From contig NC_061869.1 of assembly GCF_907164915.1 (NCBI RefSeq), positions 27,149,616 to 27,213,615 of the forward strand: a stretch of 64,000 bases of DNA. The letters are read 5' to 3'. Under the pieces are notes generated by a model that made no database searches, was not told where the DNA came from, and saw only the letters and a program-made list of their open reading frames with translations. Positions 22,775 to 34,384 of this stretch are shown in pieces (position 1 is the stretch's first letter; each line of letters starts with the position of its first letter). A program made the translations under genes and the position numbers. This DNA comes from Impatiens glandulifera (lineage: Eukaryota; Streptophyta; Magnoliopsida; Ericales; Balsaminaceae).

Positions 22775-25368
22775 TTTCATTTATTTGTTTTTTAATAATC
22801 CCTTATTAATTTGCAAATATGAGTTATTGTTGTCAATGCTATTAATAATAATCCATTTTTTCTTTAGATTAATGTTAAATAGTTTATATTTATGAGTTCA
22901 AAGAGGAAATAATTTTTAAACTTTGTACACATGTAAATTTTAAGCATGTATTTTGAAAATATGAAAATAAATTGTAAATAGATTTCACAAGGATGTAATA
23001 ATTATTTTTAAGTAATAAAACACACTTCATTGATCTATTAAATTGCAAATATCGCAACTTATTGTAAAAGAATTATTTAAAAATATGTTTAGTTCAAAGT
23101 TTTGAAATGAATTATAATAAATTATCAAAAATACTAATCAATATAAAATATCACAAATATTTGTGATCAACAAAAAAAAATAAAAAAATAAAAAAATCAA
23201 CTTAAAGCTATTCCAATAGATTAAGGTGAAATTACAAAAACAAAAAAAACCATATGCAAGAGCAAGAAGAATAACACTATCTCGGGTAATAGATTTCTTT
23301 AGAAATCCTTTCTAACCATTGAAAAGTTATTATCAAATTACTGTATTGCCCCCATTCGAAAGATACTGTATTGCCCCCATTCGAAAGATACTCGTTATCC
23401 AAGTTTAATGCAATAATTGGAAAAATGGTTTTACCCATCCTACAGAAACAACTTTTGTCACATTGTGCACCTCAAGTCTTTGAGTTTCAATTTTTTTTTC
23501 TCTTCTTTTTCATTGTCATCATTTAGAATATAATTTTTCAATTATCTTCAACATTTTATTATCATTTCAACAAATAAACAAAAACTCTTCTTCTATATTA
23601 ACTAATTACCATTGCAAATTAGAAAAGGTTCAATTACGATGAAATTTCAATAGTATTGTCAAGAATGTGGTGGCTAAGAACTGGTTAATGGGTATTTCTC
23701 TTTCTCGCGAAGGTCTACAAATTAACTATTTATTATTTATTGATGGAACCTACAATGTGGTGGATCGAAAACTAAGTTGTTACATTTGTTGGTTTGTCAA
23801 ATATCCTCAAATACAAAAAATTGGAAAGGTAATACTCCTATAACAAATTTTTGATTAAAATTGTTCTTTAAACTCACAAAACCAATTCCACAATCGTATT
23901 TATTAGTGAAAATAAATTGTATTTATTGGTGCAAACGAATCGTATTTATTGGTTCAAATGGGATAAACATGGAGTGAATAAAACAATAAATCTAATTAGT
24001 TAAAAATTCAAATAATATTTGGTATGGTCTCATGCTCAAACTTTATTATAATTCAAAGGTATATTTTCAATTAGGTATGCTTATTATGCAAGGTATCAAC
24101 ATCCGGAAATGGAATATAATCATTACATATTTTTTGCCACAATCTAAATTATATAATTATTTTTTTTAGTGAAACTCCGTGTCAATCTAAAATCTTTAAT
24201 TTTTTATGAAAATTTATTCAGAATATACTCCTTACGGGTGACAAGTTTTTTTTTTTAACATTTGAAATTTTATAGTGGAAAGAAATAAACATTCAATTTT
24301 TTTTTGTATTTAGCTGCGGCTAAATAAATTTGACATCATCATACAAAATTGATGGAAATGAATCGAAATATTCAATATATAAATATCTAAAGAAAATATT
24401 ATGTGCCCATAAATTAATTACCCTATCCATTTTATCTTACATCATACAAATTATTAATAGAATCTAAATTTATATTACAACAATCATATAATTTTAATTT
24501 TGATTTATTTCTTATCCTAGATAATAGTAATATGTTATCAATATTATGAGGACAAGATATTTTGAAAATATCATTAAAATATTATTATACCTTATAAGTA
24601 TGATTAACATTATTATTTTCTATAAATACATCATCTCTATCTAAATTACAATACTCTTTATAAGTATATAAATAGAGAAGTTATCTTAACCATCATTCTC
24701 ACACTCTCAAATATTTTCTACAATTTTGATTTCATTCTTTAGTCCATCTAGCCTTTTATGGATCATCAATTTGACAGGCAATGCAATTATTTTATATTTT
24801 CAATTTTATTGCTTAAATTATAGATGTAAATGTGTAGAGATTGACATAATTAGTATATATTAACTAGATACTATTTTATCTATTAATCAGGTGGATTGCA
24901 GTGTCTTCTTATATTTAATCAACAAGTAATCCCTACATACACATTCGAAAAGTCTCCATCTTGCCAATTATTTTTTCAATTAATTTGTGTCCGTTCATTG
25001 ACATTACTCTCTCATGTTTAAGAGACTTTATTATTTTTATTAGTTAAAGAGAAAGAAAATCGACACTTATAGACAATGTTTTTATTAGGTATTAATAGGA
25101 TCGAATTTCACACTTTTGACGAATACGACAAAGAAATCCAAGTGTTTCGAGGTTTATGATATTTTTGAAGTATCAATAGTAAGGTATATATTTATGATAG
25201 TTAATATAGTTTAATTGTGAGTTAGTAAGATTTCGTTATATTTTTGTTTGATGTTGAAACATATTTTTTCAACTTGAACAAGTTTAAAGATATGAACATC
25301 AAACTCACGTATACTTTAATTTAAGTAACTTGTGATACAACTATATAAACCATCATAGACATATAACT
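22775..25368. repeat. 4.1-kb tandem repeat, unit 3, left part
   Basis: Same unit as 18679-22774 but lacking about 1,060 bp: at 24347-24351 the word CATACAAAATTG runs directly into GATGGAAATGAATCG, which are separated by about 1 kb in unit 2. The junction shares the 4-bp word ATTG. The unit is interrupted by element 1 after TAACT (25364-25368) and continues at 39327. Confidence 0.85.
24665..24918 (+). other. Promoter and short spliced frame in unit 3
   Basis: Copy of the arrangement in unit 2: TATATAAATAG (24665-24675), ATG at 24758, exon end at 24777, acceptor CAG at 24888-24890, stop at 24916-24918. Here the donor is GC instead of GT (24778-24779), a rare but usable class. The predicted peptide is otherwise nearly unchanged. 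Confidence 0.25.
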
Positions 25369-26562
25369 TGATAGAAAAATTAAGTAAGTTAATTTTTGGA
25401 ACCGGCTAGATAAACTAAACAGTTGTTAACTTTCATGTGCAGGTACAGATCAAATCGTATGAACCGGTTGCTGAAATCCTTCAAAGAAAATCAGTTCCAA
25501 GTGATCAAGTTACAGATCAGAGAAACCGGTTTTCACTCTCTCAAGCAACCGGTCAGCAAAGACAAAAGTTTACATACCATCCGAACCATACTGCACAAGA
25601 GACAAAACCGGAAAATTCAAACTTCAAGAGTGACGTAACATGACGAAACAGACGTGTCTTGAAAGAATAAAAGAAGATCAGATTCGATCGGAAGCATGCG
25701 AGGAAAGCAATGATGCTTTATTGATCTGAAGTTGACAACCTGAGGTGCATGTACAGCATGTGTCCAAATCTGAAAACCGATTATGTCATCTTACACTCAG
25801 AGCTGCCTGCATGACTGCCAAGTGTTGAGGAAGGTGAAGCGTGCAAGCAACCTCTCTGCACCGGCGTGATAATGATCAACCAATCCAGAGGAGAGAGAAG
25901 AAAAGTGACCGTTAGCTCTTCTCAACTATAAAAGGAAGACGAAACGTCTTCATTTAATGCAAGTTACGGATTACGAAAAACGAATCATAAAAGCAATAAG
26001 TTAGAGAGATAAATTGTTACGATCCAAACCGGTGTGTCTAAAACCGGAAGCTTTCTGTATCGTGTTGTGTTGAGTTGTTGTATTACATCAAAGTGTGAGT
26101 TGGAGTAACCGGCGAGTAGCGAAGTTGGGCTCGACCGGCAGTGTTGTTGTAACTATAAAAGTTAGTGGAGATCCTTCTCATAACCTAAGAAGAAGGGGTG
26201 ATGTAGGAGGGTTTGCTCCGAACATCCATAAAAATCCTTGTCTCGTGTTCTTTCTTTCGCTTACATTACTTACTTACTTATCCTAACCTCAAACCAAATT
26301 AATCGCACTCCGTAAACCGGTCCACTCATATCCATAAAACCGACTCCTTCTAAACATCATCTAAGTCGCATACGTTGCTTCAACCTGAAACAGACATTTC
26401 CGCCCTTGAACCCTGTTCAAGAGTCTGTGACAGTTTGTGTAGTGCTGAGAACGGTTTTAGTCTCTAACCGGACTATCACCAAAGTGTTGTGTGTGTTGTA
26501 AGCGGCCACCCTTCCTGAAACCGGAAACACCCCGTCCTCCAAGGGCGTCCCCGATCCTAACA
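25369..26562 (+). mobile_element. 5' LTR of element 1
   Basis: 1,194 bp, TGATAG...CCTAACA. It holds a TATA box (TATAAAAG, 25927-25934), many CCGGTT words and a leader with GGGTGATGTAGGAG (26197-26210). Compared with the 3' LTR it lacks 19 bp after AACCGGTTG near 25463. Small open frames inside the LTR (for example 25423-25643) have no motif and are not called as genes. Confidence 0.95.
25927..25934 (+). promoter_or_regulatory. TATA box of element 1 5' LTR
   Basis: TATAAAAG, conserved at 38691-38698 and 52287-52294. It should drive the genomic RNA that starts about 30 bp downstream. Confidence 0.7.
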
Positions 26563-26564
26563 AG

Positions 26565-26576
26565 TGGTATCAGAGC
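26565..26576 (+). other. Primer binding site of element 1 (initiator Met tRNA)
   Basis: TGGTATCAGAGC lies two bases after the LTR end and is complementary to the 3' end of plant initiator methionine tRNA, the usual Copia primer. Confidence 0.95.
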
Positions 26577-26607
26577 GAGGTTCTTAGCACTCAAGCAACC
26601 GAAGAAG

Positions 26608-28470
26608 ATGGGAAGCATGACCCACAACGACAAGCCGCCAATGCTAAACAGCGAAGCGTTTAGCAGTTGGAAGAAACAGATGTATCTACATCTGATTACG
26701 TTAGATGATGAGATGAGCCGAGTCCTGAAAGAGGGACCGATCAAGATCAACAAGGAGGCAGACCAATGGACAAATGAAGATCGAAGACAGAGTAACCTGG
26801 ACAACCATTGCATGAGACACATCTACAAGGCTATAGATGATAACACCTTGAATAAAATATCAGAATGTGATAGTGCAAAGGAAGCCTGGGAAACGATCAT
26901 TCAGATCCATGAGGGAAACGAAAGAACTAAGGAGAACAAAATTTTGGTGGCTACACAGAAATATGAAAACATCAGGGTGAAACCGGGGGAAAACATGAAG
27001 GAATTCAGCAACCGGTTCACCAGTGTAGTCAACGAGCTTCAAACACTCGGAAAGAAGTATGACAACCGAGAAGTAATCATCAAAGCCCTAAGATCTCTTC
27101 CAAGCACTTGGGATATCAAGACCATGGTGATGAGGGAATCAAGCACCCTCGGGCAGAGGAAGTTGCATGATGTGTTCGAGGATCTAAAAGCCTACGAGTT
27201 CGAGATCAAGTCTCGGATCGAAGACGAAGTATCCACATCAACCGCAACCAGAGCTTTGGTTACATCGGTGGAACCGGCGGTCCAAGTATCAACCGTTCCG
27301 GCTTCAGTCAAAAGCACTGATCAAATCACTGAAGATGTGATGGCGATGCTAGCTCAGAAATTCGGGAAATTCATGAAGAAGAGCCAGCCACCATCTAACA
27401 ATGATTTTAATTATAATTATGTAGACAAATCAAACAAAAGATGTTATAACTGTGACGGTTTTGGACATTTCAGGTCAGAATGTAGAAAACCAAGTAGAGA
27501 CGATAGAAAACCGGAAGGAAGCTATCAGGGAAACAACTATCAGGGGAACAACTATCAAGGCAACCGGTACTAGGGAAACAACTACTAGGGAAATAACTAC
27601 CGGAGAAACGACAACCAACGAAACGACTACCGGAGAAACGATGATCAGCATGCAGACGAAGGAAAGGAGATTCAGAAGGCGCTCATTGCATCCGACGGTG
27701 GAAGCGAGTGGGCATACTCCGATAATGAAGACGGTGAAGAGAAAGTGACCTGCTTCATGGCAAACGACGAAGAGGTATTTGATTTCTCTTCTGACGAGTT
27801 TACCAAAGAAGATTTGGTTTCTGCACTCAACGAAATGGTTGCTGAGTTCAGAAACATATCTGCGTACATACCAACTTCGGTAGAATCTAAAATCGAACAA
27901 TCAAATGATGTATATGATAAAATCTGGGAAACCGAAATGTATGAACCGGATGAACTATTCTCTGATAATGAGATGACAGTTCAACCGGTAACTGAAACCG
28001 ATGAACGAGCAATGTACGTCACGGCTGCGTGGGAGAGATCACGTCAAGCGGTAAAACAAATGTGTAACTATAAAAGACACCCTAAGTGTAGGTATGGTAT
28101 CGGTTACGAACCAAATAAACAAAACGAATTAAAACAACCTAATGGGATGAAACTCACGAAAGACAACCTTCCATTCATAAGATTTGTCAAGAGTTCAAAA
28201 ACTGAAAATAACTTAAAACCGGAAGAAACACTTAAGTATGTAAGTCCTACTGAATCGGAAAAATGGCTTCATCCTGAGAGAAGGAAAGTCAATCAGAAAC
28301 CGAATAAACCAAATAAAACCCGACATCAAAGAAACTCATCACAACATAAGGCATTCTTGAGCAACAGCCAAGAAGTTAAGCCAAATATTATAAAAACAGA
28401 TACCGGGAAAGTGATCCGACTTATTCAAGTCTGGATCCCAAAGGGACTAATCAACCATGGACCCAACTAA
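26608..28470 (+). pseudogene. Gag of element 1 (two nonsense codons)
   Basis: Capsid-nucleocapsid precursor. The start is taken at MGSMTHNDKPPML, 31 bp after the primer site; an upstream in-frame ATG (26491) lies inside the LTR and precedes the primer site. Residues about 1-230 form the Copia gag domain (FSSWKKQMYLHL, KEAWETIIQIHEG, MKEFSNRF, LRSLPSTWD). A CCHC zinc knuckle CYNCDGFGHFRSEC lies at about residues 281-294, followed by repeats of GNNYQ and an acidic C-terminal extension of about 300 residues. TAG codons at 27571-27573 and 27586-27588 interrupt the GNNYQ repeats; the sibling (52994-54859) has glutamine codons there and is open throughout. The frame then continues to 28470. It overlaps the pol frame by 14 nt. 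Confidence 0.9.
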
Positions 28471-31400
28471 ATGTGGGTACCAAAAAGGTGTAAATAATTG
28501 TTTGTTGCAGGTTAGGAGGAGCAACCGGCTAAAGAATTCAGAATGGTACCTCGACAGCGGATGTTCAAGGCATATGACCGGAAACAAAGAGCTATTAACC
28601 GACATCAAGTACGAAACCGGAGCAATCATCACATTCGGGGACAACTCGAAAGGTAAAACAGTGGGCAAGGGTAAGATTGTCCATGGTAATCTATCCATAA
28701 GTAATGTATTGTTGGTAGAAGAACTGCGCTTTAACCTATTAAGTATAAGTCAAATGTGTGATGTGGGTTACAAAGTTGAATTTCATAAAAACTCATGTCT
28801 AGTTAAAAACCAGGATAATGACATTCTTTTAACCGGTAACCGGATGGGAAACATTTACAAAGTTAACTGGAAAACTGATTTTGAAAAACTTATGTGTATG
28901 ATAGCCGGAAATGATCCAAACTGGCTTTGGCATAAACGGTTAAATCACTTGAATTTCAAAACGATTAACTTCATATATTCCAAGGAACTAGTTCACGGTT
29001 TCCAAACGTTAAATTCTCAAAAGATAAAGTATGTGTTGCATGTCAAATGGGCAAACAAGTAAAATCATCTTTCAAAAGTAAAGGAAACTATCAATCTGAA
29101 CGATGCTTAGAACTTTTACACATGGATCTGTTTGGTCCGATTAAAGTGACCAGTTTAGGAGGCATGCATAATACCATGGTAGTTTTTGATGATTACTCTA
29201 AGTTTACTTGGGTTACTTTTCTAGCTTCTAAAAATCAAGCTACTCCAAACCTGATTAAACTGATTTTGAGGATACAAAATGAAAAATCTATTCGAGTAAA
29301 CAAAATCAGAAGTGATAGAGGAACTGAGTTTATAAACAGTAATTTAACTACTTTTCTTGATGATTCCGGTATTAGACACGAGTTGTCTAGTGCCAGAACT
29401 CCTCAACAAAATGGCCTGGCTGAGAGAAGAAACCGAACTCTCAAGGAAGCCGCAAGGTCGATGATAGCTGATTCGGGTATTGCTCAAAAGTTTTGGGTTG
29501 AAGCTATCAATACAGCATGCTTTACACAAAACCGATCTTTAGTAACTAAACGATTTTCTAAAACCCCTTTTGAAATTTACTTTGATCAAATTCCAAGCGT
29601 ACGGTATTTTCAAATTTTTGGAAGCAAATGCTTTGTTCACAATAACGGCAAGAATTACTTGACCGCTTTTGATGCTAAATCCGATGAGGGAATAATGTTG
29701 GGATATTCAGCTGTGAGTAAAGCCTACAGAATATACAATACTAGGACTTTAACAGTTGAAGAAACCGCACACGTTGTTTTCGATGAATCGGTTGAACGAA
29801 ACACTGCATTACCCTTCGATCTTCACAACAGAATGGAAAATTTCAATATCTATTCTGATGATGAAGACGAGGTTCCGGTTTTTAGACGTTTTATCAAGGA
29901 CCAAGAGGTTGATGCTGAAACTCAGCCTGATCAAGCTGCCTTACCTCAGAAAGTTGACTCTTCAGTTTCTACTGAAGAAATCGGTCGGTCTGACTCTGTT
30001 CAACCTACCGATCTGTCTAACCTTGATCAGCCAACCAAAAGCTTGATAGACACGTCTCGGATTAACCTTAGAAGGAACAAAAATCATCCTCTTGAATGAG
30101 TAATAAGTAACATATCCTCACCCGTCCGAACTAGGCAACAGAATTTGGATCACTATGAAAACTCAGCTTTCATATCACAAATTGAGCCGAAAAAGGTGGA
30201 TGAAGCATTGTCAGATCCAGATTGGATTTTAGCAATGCAAGAGGAATTAAACGAGTTTGAGAGAAATAAAGTCTGGTACCTAGTCCCTAGACCGAAAAAC
30301 AAACCGGTTATAGGAACACGATGGGTATTCAGAAATAAACTCAATGAAGACGGTTTAGTTACGAGGAACAAATCCCGGTTAGTGGCTCAAGGCTATAAAC
30401 AGGAAGAAGGTGTTGATTTTAAAGAATCATTTGCCCCTATAGCTAGACTTGAGGCCATTAGAATATTTCTAGCATACGCAGCCTTTAAAAATTTCAAAGT
30501 TTTACAATGGATGTTAAAAGTGCTTTTCTAAACGGTAAAGTAAATCAAGAGGTATATGTTAATCAACCTCCAGGTTTCAAAAATCCAAAACACGAAAATC
30601 ATGTCTACCGGCTGAACAAAGCCCTTTACGGTTTGAAACAGGCTCCAAGAGCTTGGTATGATACATTGAAACAATTTTTATTTGATCACAAATTCACAGT
30701 AGGTTCGGTAGACAAAACACTTTTCAAATTTGAAAGGAAGGAACACATATTACTTGTTTAGATATACATTGATGATATTATATTCGGATCAACCGATCAA
30801 AAGTTATGTGACAAGTTTTCAAAAATGATAACTGATAGATTTCAAATGAGTATGATGGGAGAATTGAGTTTCTTTCTAGGACTTCAGGTTAAGCAGATTG
30901 AAGCCGGAACCTTCATATGCCAACCGAAGTATACAGCCGAACTGCTGAAGAAGTTTGGAATGGATACATGCGCCGAAGCGGCTACGCCAATGAGTCCTTC
31001 CGTAAAACTGGACAAAAATGATGATGGTCAAGCCGTTGACATCATAGCATATCGAGGAATGATTGGATCACTGCTATATCTAACAGCCAGCCGACCTGAC
31101 ATAGATGATGATGGTCAAGCCGTTGACATCCAAGCAAATCCAAAGCAATCTCACTATACGGCGGCCAAAAGAATCCTAAAATATCTGAAGGGAACTCAAG
31201 AAGTGGGACTTTGGTACCCAAAAGACTCGAGCTTCAATCTTATAAGCTACTCAGACGCCGATTACGCAGGATGTAAGATTGATAGAAAGAGCACAAGTGG
31301 AACCTGCCAGTTCCTAAGTGACCGGTTAGTCACTTGGAGCAGCAAGAAACAAACATCTGTTGCAACATCAACCGCAGAGGCAGAGTACATAGCGGCCGGA

Positions 31401-31718
31401 AGCTGCTGTGCACAACTTCTCTGGATCCAACATCAACTAAGGGACTTCGGGATAGAAGCCAAGGAATCGCCAATCTTCTGTGACAACACCAGTGCTATAG
31501 CGATTACATACAATCCGGTGTTGCACTCAAGAACAAAGCATATCGATATAAGACACCATTTCATCCGGGAGCACGTTCAGGAGAAACACATCCGGCTGGA
31601 ATATGTCTCGACCGAGCAACAAGTAGCGGATATATTTACGAAACCGCTACAGGAAGCTAAGTTTTCTCACTTTCGAAATATTCTGGGACTTACTAATCTT
31701 AATCAACTGATATCATGA
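28457..31718 (+). pseudogene. Pol polyprotein of element 1 (protease, integrase, RT, RNase H), broken
   Basis: Copia order. Protease: DSGCSRHMTG (about 28550). GAG-pre-integrase: HKRLNHLNF (about 28931) and CVACQMGKQ (about 29033). Integrase: [14 protein letters not shown] and NGLAERRN carry the D, D and E residues. [37 protein letters not shown] and a YVDD region that here reads YIDD. RNase [24 protein letters not shown]. Breaks, judged against element 2: a 1-bp deletion near 28998 shifts frame; TGA at 30097-30099; a 1-bp deletion near 30500; TAG at 30759-30761; and a replaced segment at about 31097-31127. The pol frame is +1 relative to gag and opens at an ATG (28457) inside the gag end. 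Inactive. Confidence 0.93.
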
Positions 31719-32418
31719 TTATGCATGCATGTAAGAAACCGGGATATGTGTTCAGGGAGAAGCTCTCGCTTCTCAAACCATATTCAAATAGGCCATTGAT
31801 AAATCAAAAATGCTAACCGGGAGGAAGTCTCCGGTTATGCCCGATTACTTCATTATTTCAAATCACATGTATACTTACTATATGGTTGAAATAACCGGGT
31901 TGAAGTGGATAAAATAAATCCAAAGTTGAACAAACGTTGACATAAATCAACATTTCTTCACAATCGGAACAAAACATCCTACTAAAACCGGTAATGGAAA
32001 ACCGCTTAGTACAAATGCATTCTGGTCTGATGGAATGAACTTCTCCGGTTAACATGGGATGACTGACTGAGTTTTCATGCATATTTTGAAAAATGAAGCC
32101 TGTAATAAACAAAAATAGTCTACCACAATCGAGATGACGACATGTGTCCATCATCAAGAGAGGGAGACTCACATCTTGTCAATAGATATTTGTCATCATT
32201 AATATCTTGGTAATAATTAGATTTTTCCTTGGAAATAAACATTATTTACTTCAACAAGTTAAAGCCTATTAAATAACTGATGACATCATCAAGCATGCTT
32301 AAACCTATTAATCTAGCCGAATCCCTGACTATATAAACCACCCTTAAACCTTCACAAATCTTCACAAGATTACTATTCACAAATATCAGTCTTGAGCTTA
32401 AAACTCTCTCTCAAGAAC
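31719..32418 (+). other. Spacer between pol and accessory gene A (element 1)
   Basis: Non-coding region conserved in element 2 (58110-58816). It includes a CCGGGATATGTGTTCAGGGAGAAGCT word after pol, a TGATGACATCATCA near-palindrome at about 32279-32292 that resembles TGA-type bZIP sites, and the TATA box at 32329. It probably holds the pol 3' end and the promoter of gene A. Confidence 0.55.
32329..32337 (+). promoter_or_regulatory. TATA box before accessory gene A, element 1
   Basis: TATATAAAC about 90 bp before the ATG at 32419, in the same place as TATATAAA (58725-58732) in element 2. It suggests separate transcription of gene A. Confidence 0.5.
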
Positions 32419-33134
32419 ATGAACTCCAACTCTCTAACAAAGAAGATTCTATTGGCAGATTTTAACTCAATCTACCAATATGAAGATCACGAAGTTAAAG
32501 AAATGTTCTTAGCCGTCGAAAGAAGCGGGCTAAGAAGCTTCCTTGAAAACAGATTCATTCTCGACTACCTAGTAGTCGAAGAGTTCTTCCAGACCGCAAA
32601 GGAAGTGCATCGAGACATAATCGTTGCACAAGTTTACGGTCAAAAGTTTCTATTCAGCGAGACGGATTTCGCTGTATACTGCGGTTTGCCCACTGAAGGG
32701 GTAACCGATCTAACATACTCCCCGGTGACCATGGAAGAAATGTGTCGTCGGTTAGACCCTAGGGTGCTAAAAGCCAACTCTCTCACAAGTACCAGCTTCT
32801 CTGTGAGATTCTGGGAAAGTCCATCTTGGGCAGAGAGAAAAGCTACTATTACACCCAAAGGCTTTTCGAGATGATGATTGCTGTAACGGTTGGGACACCG
32901 GTCAACTGGTCCTGGATCATCTTCAGCAACCTGAAGAAGATGCTCCTCTCCAACAAAACTGGCTACGCTCCTCAGCTGAGCGGTTTTTGTGCCAGTCTGG
33001 ACATCCACTACGGACCGTTCGTAACCCTCCATCAAAGGCATGTGCTCACTAAAGAGAGAGTACAAGAGATGGTCGACCGGTGGGAAGCAGTCAAGGCCAA
33101 AAGAAATCAAGCGGCTGAATCATCTAACGTCTAG
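32419..33134 (+). pseudogene. Accessory gene A of element 1 (22-bp deletion)
   Basis: Unknown function. The start MNSNSLTKKILLADF matches the intact copy in element 2 (58817-59578). It encodes the accessory domain: a GLRSFLENR motif, VYGQKFLFSETDFAVYCGLP, EGVTDL, and after the break TPVNWSWIIFSNLKKML and FCASLDIH. Relative to element 2, 22 bp are missing at about 32750, where two GGTT words that flank the missing piece have collapsed into one; the frame shifts and reopens at about 32826 to the normal stop at 33134. No signal peptide or membrane span. Its own TATA box lies upstream and a hairpin (33171-33204) lies in the 3' region. The V-x-G-x-x-F-x-F...GLP pattern recalls plant transposon proteins of the Athila ORF1 type, but this is only a resemblance. 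Confidence 0.75.
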
Positions 33135-33170
33135 CCTGTCCTTTCCCTCCGTCTTATTTTATTTCTTTTC

Positions 33171-33204
33171 CAAAACCGGTAATTTTGTTGTACTACCGGT
33201 TTTG
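33171..33204 (+). other. Hairpin in 3' region of accessory gene A, element 1
   Basis: A perfect 11-bp stem (CAAAACCGGTA with TACCGGTTTTG) closes the 12-nt loop ATTTTGTTGTAC, 37 bp after the stop. The loop contains TTGTA, a word common in plant polyadenylation regions. A similar loop follows gene B. Confidence 0.65.
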
Positions 33205-33567
33205 CACCTCAATTAATGAAGCATATTCTCTTCCTTTTTTAATCTAAAATCTAAAAATCATAAATGATCAAACATTTAATGTGCCGTATCAAAATCAAAT
33301 CAGATCTCTCTTGGAAACAGAAATCTTCATTCTCAATGAGCATGCCTGACTTGATTCGACAAGACATTCCTTTATTCTCTTGAAAAATCACAAAGTCATT
33401 AATGACTAGACATAAACGGTTAGATTTTTCAAATATTTTCATTAAATGCATCCAACCGTCTCAAGCTATAAAAGGGGACTCATTCCTCCATTCTCAAAAA
33501 ACGCTTCCTGCATTCCTTCTCTCTAAAGCTTGAAAGTTCAGAAAATCTTTCCAAAACCTTTCTCACA
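33205..33567 (+). other. Spacer between accessory genes A and B, element 1
   Basis: AT-rich non-coding spacer conserved in element 2. It ends with the promoter of gene B: TATAAAAG at 33467-33474, about 100 bp before the ATG. Confidence 0.5.
33467..33474 (+). promoter_or_regulatory. TATA box before accessory gene B, element 1
   Basis: GCTATAAAAGGGGACTC is identical in core to 59885-59901 in element 2 and similar to the LTR promoter core GCTATAAAAGGAAG. The ATG follows at 33568. Confidence 0.55.
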
Positions 33568-34314
33568 ATGTCTTCTGAACTCAGAAACACCCTAATCGTC
33601 GATTTCGAAGACGTAAAAGACTGCAGATATCATGAATGGGTCTTCCAACCGATCATAGAATCGGGGCTCCAAGGTTTTCTCAAAGGCTCAAACACTATCC
33701 TTGTGGAGGAGGTGTGTGAGTTTTTCAACAATGGCCACATTCTAGATGATGGCAGCATCCGCACCATCATCAACGGCCAATTTCTTCGTTTTACCGAAGA
33801 AGAATTTGCCAACTTCTTTCACCTTCCAACCGATGGATTTTCAGACTTCCCCACGCCATTCTTGCCGGCTAAGGAAGACTTTTTCCAGATCCTCTCATCT
33901 TCCAACGCTCCGATCAAGGACTTTGGGAAGAAAGAGAAACTTGCTCCTCACTACCAAGTCCTGCATGACTTGGTTCAAAGGTCTATCATGGGCCGAATGC
34001 CAAACTAGAACTATAACCGGGAGGCGTTCGACATCATGATAGCCATCATCCGCAACTCCTCAATTAACTGGGCAACCTACCTCTTCAACAACCTGAAGAC
34101 GTTGATAACCGCTTCAAGGAGAAGGACCAGTTTCGCCCCTCAAATCACCCGGTTTCTGATGGCTCAGCGCCGCAACCTTGGACCCGGTGTTTCGGTCGGA
34201 CCGTCCAACACCATCACCATATCCATGTTGGAAAGATGGATATCAAGGATTGAGGAATGGACACCTGAAAACACCGTGAACAAGTGGTACGAAAGAATGG
34301 TGGAGGAGGACTAG
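33568..34314 (+). pseudogene. Accessory gene B of element 1 (one nonsense codon)
   Basis: Unknown function; 248 codons in a single frame with one TAG at 34006-34008, where element 2 has CAG. It starts MSSELRNTLIVDFEDVKD. The protein is a divergent relative of A and C: DFED near residue 12, GLQGFLKG at 33-40, EEVCEFFNNG at 47-56, FFHLPTDGFSDF at 83-94, then after the stop FDIMIAI, INWATYLFNNLK, FAPQITRFLMAQRRNLGPG. These align in order with GLRSFLEN, EEFFQTAK, YCGLPTEGVTDL, VNWSWIIFSNLK and APQLSGFCASL of gene A. Soluble, without membrane segments. Own TATA box upstream and a hairpin downstream (34350-34384). Confidence 0.75.
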
Positions 34315-34349
34315 TTCAAAGAAAACTAAGTTATCGGTTTTTTTCTTTC

Positions 34350-34384
34350 CGGTTTTTGGTCATTTTGTTGTACGACCAAAACCG
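34350..34384 (+). other. Hairpin in 3' region of accessory gene B, element 1
   Basis: TTTTGGTC pairs with GACCAAAA around the loop ATTTTGTTGTAC, identical to the loop after gene A, and the stem extends with CGG/CCG after one bulged T. The stem sequence is wholly different from that of gene A (ACCGGTA/TACCGGT). Confidence 0.6.

Noticed and set aside
25423..25643. Open frames within the element 1 LTR
   Set aside because: Not conserved in reading frame in the LTR of element 2 and without motifs; the LTR is non-coding.
31019..31130. Repeated GATGATGGTCAAGCCGTTGA as a simple tandem duplication
   Set aside because: The second copy replaces sequence of nearly equal length present in element 2, so it is a templated replacement and not an added copy.
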